NCBI GenBank assembly: GCA_035631655.1
Contig: DASQIH010000183.1
Location: 6,443 to 70,442, forward strand
Direction: 5' to 3'
DNA length: 64,000 bases
Source of the DNA: Gp1-AA122 sp035631655
Lineage (GTDB): Bacteria; Acidobacteriota; Terriglobia; Terriglobales; Acidobacteriaceae
Position numbers and translations under genes: made by a program. Positions 58,962 to 64,000 of the stretch are shown here, piece after piece. Every line of letters starts with the position of its first letter. Position 1 is the stretch's first letter. Under the pieces are notes generated by a model. It saw nothing but the letters and a program-made list of their open reading frames with translations. It was not told where the DNA came from and ran no database searches.

Positions 58962-59402
58962 CTACGCTGAGATTGGCTCAGCCGAAACTTGTTTTGCGGT
59001 TTTAGACACGAACGGTTCGATCAGCGATTTGAAGCGAGGATTCAAGCGCAGTCCTTCACTCTCTTGCTCGAACAGCTTTCGTGGTTCGGTTGCCGATTTG
59101 AGTGCGTATCGCAAATATGAAAGTCGCATGAGCCACAGTGCATGATCGAAGTCCTGTTCGCTACGAATACGGAAAGTGATCCAGCCTGAATTCGGAACCC
59201 AGGGGTGTTCTTCAGCTAAGCGATCTTCCAACAGCGCATCGCGAACTGAGCGCGGGAACGGTATATCAACTACCCCATTCGCGTGGACGTGCCCGACCTC
59301 CGCATCCCCGAACCGGAATTCCATTCCGCCAAAGCGGTGCGGGTGAATTGATATGTGTGGCCATGCCGAGACTTCCTCTTCGAGCTTCTTCAGGTGCTTC
59401 AT
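58962..59402 (-). CDS. luciferase domain protein (DUF5519-like)
   Basis: A 146-residue soluble protein. The pattern H-P-H-R-F-G-G-M-E-F-R-F-G (about 20-32), G-H-V-H-A-N-G-V-V-D-I-P-F-P (about 37-50), H-P-W-V-P-N-S-G-W-I-T-F-R-I (about 66-79) and A-L-W-L-M-R-L-S-Y-L-R-Y corresponds to the small family named after the luciferase-like domain. It has no proven luciferase activity, and its function is unknown. It probably heads a two-gene unit with the oxidoreductase downstream. Confidence 0.75.
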   Translation of the reverse strand: MKHLKKLEEEVSAWPHISIHPHRFGGMEFRFGDAEVGHVHANGVVDIPFPRSVRDALLEDRLAEEHPWVPNSGWITFRIRSEQDFDHALWLMRLSYLRYALKSATEPRKLFEQESEGLRLNPRFKSLIEPFVSKTAKQVSAEPISA

Positions 59403-59673
59403 TGTCCGGACTCCTTTGACTCTCTCTTCGATGACTGAGTGTGACCATTTGATTCACGGAAGGAGCAGCCGCCGGCTGCCCGCGAACACGAGCATAACGA
59501 ACTAGGGGACGTGATACTTATATTCGGGTACACACCTGCAGCGCGCTCGGCAATCCTCCAGGCTGGGTCCGCCTTGCAGAACGCATTGCTAGGAGGCGCT
59601 GGGCGCGTGGCGGCGTAACTCGTGCTAGCATTTCCAGCCGGAAAACAATGGGCATATTACGGAGAACGCGGAT

Positions 59674-60318
59674 ATGAAATCTCAACTGACAGTAGTTGGT
59701 CTGGGAGGATCACTGGCAGAGCACTCCAGCAGTTTGGCTGCCCTCAAAATCGCATTAGAAGGCGCGGCTGAGGCGGGTGGGAAAACGGATCTTCTTGATA
59801 TTCGACAACTGTCTCTGCCGATGTATGACCCTGGCGCTGAAAACAATCCACCCGAGTCCGTGCGTGGGATGTGCGACACAATCCATCAGGCGGACGGTCT
59901 TATATGGAGCAGTCCGATGTATAACGGAACGATAAGTGGCTCTTTCAAGAACGCGCTGGACTGGCTAAAGCTGCTGGGCGACCGAAATCCTCCTTACCTG
60001 ACGGACAAGGTAGTTGGCCTCATCAGCACTGCGGGAGGCATGCAAGGGTTGCAAGCCGTAAACACGATGGAGTTTGTAGTTCGAGCGCTCAGAGGCTGGG
60101 CGGTTCCTCTGGTGATGCCGATTGCGCAAGCCTGGAAGGCGTTCGATAAACAGGGTGTCGCTCAAGACGCGCAATTGGCCGAGCAACTGCGTGCATTGGG
60201 GAGAGAAGTAGCCAGAGGTTCCTGTCAGTTTGCACTGCAACCGCCGACCAAAGCGGACGCGGCAAAAGCGGAAACTGAAATCACACCTCTCAGTGACGAG
60301 GAATCAAAGATCGCCTAA
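59674..60318 (+). CDS. NADPH-dependent FMN reductase
   Basis: A 214-residue flavodoxin-like protein. The FMN phosphate loop is at G-L-G-G-S-L-A-E-H-S-S-S (about 9-20), followed by S-S-P-M-Y-N-G-T-I-S-G-S-F-K-N-A-L-D-W (about 75-93) and S-T-A-G-G-M-Q-G (about 112-119). The family includes SsuE, azoreductase and chromate-reductase types; the substrate is not clear. The Shine-Dalgarno before the ATG is weak (GGAGAACG). It is followed 29 nt later by an MFS exporter on the same strand, which suggests a shared transcript. Confidence 0.88.
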   Translation: MKSQLTVVGLGGSLAEHSSSLAALKIALEGAAEAGGKTDLLDIRQLSLPMYDPGAENNPPESVRGMCDTIHQADGLIWSSPMYNGTISGSFKNALDWLKLLGDRNPPYLTDKVVGLISTAGGMQGLQAVNTMEFVVRALRGWAVPLVMPIAQAWKAFDKQGVAQDAQLAEQLRALGREVARGSCQFALQPPTKADAAKAETEITPLSDEESKIA

Positions 60319-60347
60319 GCCCTATTTGATTTTTCGAGGCACCCCGA

Positions 60348-61961
60348 TTGGCGACCAATACAGAAAGAGAGTTGGCGCGGCGAAACTCGACAGGCTTGGG
60401 GCGTCCACTTCGTCTCCCGACCTTTCGCAATCTTCTCATCGCAGATCTTGTCTCCGATATTGGCACCTTCATGCAGAACGTTGGCGCTGCGTGGTTGATG
60501 GTCTCACTGCGTGCCGGGCCGGGTTACGTCGCGCTCATACAAACTGCTGCTTCACTACCTTACTTTCTATTGGCACTGCCTGCGGGCTCCGCCGGCGACA
60601 TCTTCGATCGCCGCAGACTCATTCTGTATACCGAAGCCTGGATGATGGGGGTTGCGCTGATTCTGGCGGTGCTGACCATCAGCGGCTCTATGTCGCCCTG
60701 GTTGCTACTAGCGCTGACCTTTGCCCTCTCCGCCGGAGATGCGTTTGAAACGCCGACCTGGCGCGCCATCCTTCCAGAATTGGTATCCAAAGACGACCTG
60801 GCGGCGGCATCGGCCCTGAACGGCATCGAATTCAATCTCGCGAGAGCAGTGGGTCCGGCACTGGCGGGCATTGTGATCGCCGCCGCAGGCGTTGCAACGG
60901 CCTTTGTCGCGAACTTCGTGTCGTTCTTCGGGGTCATCCTCGTGGTCGCGAGATGGAAAAGACCGAACCGCAACCAGACAGCCCCTGCAGAGACTTTGAC
61001 CGGAGCCACCGTCGCAGCGATTCGCTACGTCCGCAACTCCCCTGCGATTCTCACTGTGTTGCTGCGGACCGGCATCATCATGTTCTTTTCCAGTTCGCTG
61101 TTTGCCCTACTACCTTCGGTGGCCAAAAGCGTGAATGAGAGTGCGATCGGGTATGGGGTGTTACTGGGGTGCTTTGGGGCGGGTGCGATTGGCGGCGCCT
61201 TACTCATGCAAACGCTGCGCGCCCGTTTCACGACAGAGACTATTGTCTCCACGGGCGTTGTGATCCTTGGCATCGTGATCGTAATGATCGCTCGTTTGCA
61301 CAGTTTGAGTGCCCTCGCTCCCGTCATCCTGGTGAGCGGCGCGGCATGGGTCCTGTTCATCTCTCTCATCAATGCGTTGGTCCAAAACCTAGCCCCGGAT
61401 TGGGTACGAGCACGAGTGCTCGCAATTTTCACGCTCGTCTACATGGGGAGCTTTGCGCTGGGAAGTGCCGCCTGGGGCGGCGTGGCCCAGCGACGGGGCA
61501 TCGGGCTCGCTCTCATCTACTCCGGATTCGGAACCGTTGGGAGTGTGATACTTGCGCTGATGGCCAGACTTCCGGATTCCAGTGCAGATCTCACTCCGTG
61601 GAATCACTGGCGTATGCCGGTTATCGTGAAAGAGGTTGGCGCTGAACTTCTTGAAGGCCCGGTGCTGGTCACAATCGAATACTCTGTCATTTCGGGGCAG
61701 GAGACAGAATTCGTGAAAGCGATCCGTCAATACGCTCGCACAAGGCGCCGTGATGGCGCGTATCGGTGGGGAATCTATCGCGATACCGAAATTGCCAATC
61801 GTTTTGTGGAGATATTCCTGGTGCATTCGTGGGCAGAACATCTACGTCAACACGAGCGGCACACAAAAGCGGATCGTGAATTGGAGGAACGGGTCTACAG
61901 CTACGTTGCCGGCGAGCCGAAGGTGCGGCATCTTCTCTACGCGGAGTCCACAAAATCATAG
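60348..61961 (+). CDS. MFS transporter (MFS_3/EntS-like) with C-terminal cytosolic domain
   Basis: A 537-residue protein with about 12 transmembrane helices (roughly 20-415). It has the family's loop motif near residues 80-90 (G-S-A-G-D-I-F-D-R-R-R-L) and P-x-W-R-A-I-L-P-E-L-V. The C-terminal domain of about 110 residues (V-T-I-E-Y-S-V-I-S-G-Q-E-T-E-F...G-I-Y-R-D-T...F-L-V-H-S-W-A-E-H) resembles an antibiotic-monooxygenase-like ferredoxin fold and is usual in this branch. A role in export of small molecules is likely. The start is TTG at 60348 with a weak CGAGG. The 3' end overlaps the convergent GH79-like remnant by 25 nt. Confidence 0.88.
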   Translation: MATNTERELARRNSTGLGRPLRLPTFRNLLIADLVSDIGTFMQNVGAAWLMVSLRAGPGYVALIQTAASLPYFLLALPAGSAGDIFDRRRLILYTEAWMMGVALILAVLTISGSMSPWLLLALTFALSAGDAFETPTWRAILPELVSKDDLAAASALNGIEFNLARAVGPALAGIVIAAAGVATAFVANFVSFFGVILVVARWKRPNRNQTAPAETLTGATVAAIRYVRNSPAILTVLLRTGIIMFFSSSLFALLPSVAKSVNESAIGYGVLLGCFGAGAIGGALLMQTLRARFTTETIVSTGVVILGIVIVMIARLHSLSALAPVILVSGAAWVLFISLINALVQNLAPDWVRARVLAIFTLVYMGSFALGSAAWGGVAQRRGIGLALIYSGFGTVGSVILALMARLPDSSADLTPWNHWRMPVIVKEVGAELLEGPVLVTIEYSVISGQETEFVKAIRQYARTRRRDGAYRWGIYRDTEIANRFVEIFLVHSWAEHLRQHERHTKADRELEERVYSYVAGEPKVRHLLYAESTKS

Positions 61962-62380
61962 CCCCGAGCCCAGCTTTGTCGCGCCGAGCCGTCTAAGGGT
62001 GCGAACGGGAAACCGCGGCTTGATTGGCCAGATGCTGCCGCGAGCTTGCGCAGATACGAATTCGAGAGATCGGTCGGCGGGCGATACTGATACATGTTCG
62101 GGTCCATGCCGGCCGGCATCGAAGCAGATTGCGCAGGCTGTGTCGGTCGTGCTGGTACCGAGCTCTGGCTGTGGTACGGCTTCCAAAAATTCCCGCCGGT
62201 CACCTCCGCCATCTCAATGTTGTATGAGGCGAATCGCTCATCGACGGTGCCGATGCGCGGCAGCTTTGCCGCATCGAGTGACACCGCTTGCGCTCGAACC
62301 TGGAGCGGCACAGAGGCGAAAACAAGCACGACTGCAATTATGGCAGAGCGGAATTGTACGGGAGCGAACTTGCTGTCCAT
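61937..62380 (-). pseudogene. N-terminal remnant of a GH79 (heparanase-like) glycoside hydrolase
   Basis: A 147-residue ORF. The signal peptide (about 1-30, ending V-R-A-Q-A) is followed by R-I-G-T-V-D-E-R-F-A-S-Y-N-I-E-M-A-E-V-T-G-G-N-F-W-K-P-Y, which I recognise as the start of acidobacterial GH79-like proteins of several hundred residues. After P-P-T-D-L-S-N-S-Y-L-R-K-L-A-A the expected G-P-A-Y-V-R-V-S-G-T-W is replaced by unrelated sequence that soon ends. The catalytic domain is absent, so a deletion near 62030 brought the fragment next to the MFS gene. Start ATG 62380 with AGAGGTG. Confidence 0.6.
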
Positions 62381-62724
62381 TCGACACCTCTGCAGGAAAG
62401 AGCGAGGCAGGCGAAAGGCAAGGTTCGATGCCCATAGACAATTCACAACTGGCCTCGTGCTTTTTACGCGCTGCGCTCTATCTTAATGAATTGTGGTTGG
62501 GTTTGGTACGCGCACCACGTTCTAGGCTGGCAAGCGGAATAGACCAGCACGGTCATTTGTTGCCGGTCAAGCCGCAACTACTGCAGCGTGTGCACGTCGG
62601 AAACTCAGAGTAACGTGCGTCTCATTTGCTCGGCTGAGGAGTGCCCGCGCGCAGGGCACGGTTGAGGACCTCTCGAATCAGATTTGAAGGGTATACTTCG
62701 ACGAGAAGGTGCACGAGGTGCATT
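62381..62724. other. intergenic region between the GH79 remnant and the cyclase gene
   Basis: About 340 bases without a credible gene. It holds one GC-rich hairpin (GTGCCCGCGCGCAGGGCAC near 62641) and a TATACT (62692-62697) that may be the -10 of the next gene. Confidence 0.5.
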
Positions 62725-63183
62725 ATGGATGCTGCAACAAATCTGCAAAATATGAAGAAGCTGGATGATTCGTGGAACGCACAGGACTTGCACACATTTC
62801 GGAAATATCACGCGAAGGATTGCATCGTGCGCTGGCCCAATCAGCCGCCCACACACGGCGTAGACGCCCACGAACAGGAAGCGACTGCATTCTTCAAGAC
62901 GTTCCCTGACCAGCATCTCATCAACAATCCATACAAGATCATGCTGGCCCGAGGCGAATGGACGTGCACTGTGGCGGATTTCAGGGGAACGATGACAGGT
63001 CCGATGACGATGCCAGGCGGAACGGTGATCCAGCCCACGAACAAGACTTTCCACGTGGATTTCTGTACCGTTGCGCGCTGGAACGAACAAGGCCAGATCG
63101 TGGAAGAGAATCTTTTTTACGATCTCATGGGCATGCTCAAGCAAATAGGCGTGATGCCGGGCCAAGCGCAAAAGGCGGCGTAA
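62725..63183 (+). CDS. SnoaL-like ester cyclase
   Basis: A 152-residue protein of the SnoaL/nuclear-transport-factor-2-like fold. The N-terminal helix contains L-D-D-S-W-N-A-Q-D-L; then F-R-K-Y-H-A-K-D-C-I-V-R-W-P. The core has G-V-D-A-H-E-Q-E-A-T-A-F-F-K-T-F-P-D and ends with E-E-N-L-F-Y-D-L-M-G-M-L-K-Q-I-G. Family members act as small-molecule cyclases or hydrolases, but most, including probably this one, are unassigned. I chose the ATG at 62725 with GAGGTG upstream; 28 extra residues in the open frame look non-coding. The DOPA-dioxygenase-like gene follows 17 nt later. Confidence 0.82.
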   Translation: MDAATNLQNMKKLDDSWNAQDLHTFRKYHAKDCIVRWPNQPPTHGVDAHEQEATAFFKTFPDQHLINNPYKIMLARGEWTCTVADFRGTMTGPMTMPGGTVIQPTNKTFHVDFCTVARWNEQGQIVEENLFYDLMGMLKQIGVMPGQAQKAA

Positions 63184-63200
63184 CGACGAGCGATCCAAAG

Positions 63201-63983
63201 ATGGCCGAGCGGATGCCAGCGTTGTTCATTGGACACGGGAATCCGATGAATGCGCTGCTGGTGAACTCTTATACGCAGCGGTGGGCAGCGATCGGCGCGA
63301 CCCTGCCGAAGCCGAAGGCAATACTTTCGGTCTCGGCACACTGGTACATCGAAGACGCAGCCGTCACCGTGAGCACCGCGCCGAGGACGATCCACGACTT
63401 CGGCGGCTTTCCACGCGAGCTGTATCAGGTGCAGTATCCCGCGTCCGGTGATCCCGACCTCGCTGCGCGGGTCCAGAAATTGCTTGCACCTGCGCCAGTG
63501 CGCCGCGACGACCGCTGGGGTCTCGACCACGGTACTTGGTCGGTTCTGCGCCACCTCTATCCACAAGCCGATATTCCAGTGGTTCAACTCAGCATTGATG
63601 AAACGCAACCACCCTCGTTCCACTACGAAGTCGGTGAGCGCCTGGCGCTCCTACGAGAAGAAGGAATTCTCATCCTCGGCAGCGGCAACGTCGTGCACAA
63701 CCTGCATGCCTATGCTTGGGGACGGCACGCGCCGGAGCCGTACGATTGGGCGATCTCGTTTGAAACTCGGGTCCGCGAGCTGCTCCTCGCGGGAGAGTAC
63801 AAGCCGCTCGTGAATTACGAGGATCAGCTCGGCAGTGATGCGGAACTCGCAGTGCCCACGCCGGATCATTATCTGCCGCTGCTTTACGTTGCCGGCGCTC
63901 GCACGTCATCCGAGCCCCTCAGGTTTCCTGTTGAGGGCGTAGATGGCGGTTCAGTTTCGATGCTCGCAGTGCAAGTGGGCTGA
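63201..63983 (+). CDS. ygiD: 4,5-DOPA-extradiol-dioxygenase-like (LigB family)
   Basis: A 260-residue protein of the LigB extradiol dioxygenase fold. Zinc/iron ligands and active-site histidines are visible in F-I-G-H-G-N-P-M (about 9-16), S-A-H-W-Y-I-E (about 46-52), D-H-G-T-W-S-V-L-R-H-L-Y-P (about 112-124) and S-G-N-V-V-H-N-L. The length is that of E. coli YgiD (about 260). It cleaves catechol-type rings such as DOPA in vitro; the natural substrate is uncertain. An in-frame ATG 12 nt later (M-P-A-L-F-I) is a possible start. It probably shares a transcript with the ester cyclase. Confidence 0.9.
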   Translation: MAERMPALFIGHGNPMNALLVNSYTQRWAAIGATLPKPKAILSVSAHWYIEDAAVTVSTAPRTIHDFGGFPRELYQVQYPASGDPDLAARVQKLLAPAPVRRDDRWGLDHGTWSVLRHLYPQADIPVVQLSIDETQPPSFHYEVGERLALLREEGILILGSGNVVHNLHAYAWGRHAPEPYDWAISFETRVRELLLAGEYKPLVNYEDQLGSDAELAVPTPDHYLPLLYVAGARTSSEPLRFPVEGVDGGSVSMLAVQVG

Positions 63984-64000
63984 CAAAAGCTGGGGAACAC

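Noticed and set aside
1..64000. CRISPR arrays, prophage or integrative element
   Set aside because: No regularly spaced direct repeats, integrase, phage structural genes or att-like duplications at the tRNA were found; the only mobile gene is the broken REP-associated transposase.

Overview
The window looks like chromosomal DNA of a soil-type Acidobacteriota, probably near the Koribacter/Terriglobia lineages. This is inferred from gene content, not from a marker gene. Pointers are the moderately high G+C; acidobacterial-style hypotheticals (the C-L-D-C-G mini-protein at 241-477, the GAF protein with its conserved C-terminal tail at 1993-3096, the glycine-rich TonB at 12078-13070); many families of dispersed palindromes; and frequent TTG or GTG starts backed by good Shine-Dalgarno sequences. 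There is no prophage, CRISPR array or obvious genomic island.

Layout. 1-6.1 kb: end of a DUF4242 gene, a small metal-binding-type protein, an ECF sigma/anti-sigma pair, a GAF protein with a lytic transglycosylase, and a VOC protein. 6.1-14 kb: glutamate dehydrogenase, ileS-lspA, tonB with a terminator-bearing leader, murI. 14.2-27.1 kb: a phosphate/polyphosphate island: pstS, ppk, sixA, ppx/gppA, a CHAD protein, pstC-pstA-pstB-phoU and a large secreted phosphoesterase. The pstS and pstC promoters carry matching direct repeats that look like Pho boxes. 27.2-31 kb: NAD salvage (nicotinate phosphoribosyltransferase plus nicotinamidase) and a secreted amidase. 31.1-39.3 kb: an ABC exporter with a MacB-like pair and an esterase, a ketopantoate reductase-like gene, a secreted hydrolase, tRNA-Gly(CCC) and a cupredoxin-like secreted protein. 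39.3-46 kb: a small membrane ORF behind a two-operator promoter, a frameshifted small secreted gene, and a complete formate dehydrogenase-N type operon with fdhE. The catalytic subunit is read through an in-frame UGA (selenocysteine) with a SECIS-like hairpin directly downstream. 46-53 kb: hydrolase, ketosynthase, B12-binding radical SAM protein, UbiD-like decarboxylase and a REP-associated transposase broken by a short tandem duplication. 53-64 kb: orphan nuoI, metH, gene remnants, an NADP oxidoreductase, a luciferase-domain protein, FMN reductase, MFS exporter, a truncated GH79-type remnant, an ester cyclase and a DOPA-dioxygenase-like gene.

Functionally, the phosphate island joins uptake (Pst), its regulation (PhoU), polyphosphate synthesis and breakdown (Ppk, Ppx), a likely polyphosphate-binding protein (CHAD) and phosphate release outside the cytoplasm. 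The formate dehydrogenase operon would feed electrons from periplasmic formate into the quinone pool and implies a selenocysteine system elsewhere in the genome.

The most unusual signal is a set of palindromic elements with 3-nt loops, often as two hairpins in a row with different stem sequences. They lie between genes but also in frame inside genes: an inter-strand loop of MetH, the N-terminus of a secreted esterase, and (a different family) the last codons and stop of nicotinamidase. This resembles Rickettsia palindromic elements and is the best candidate here for something undescribed.
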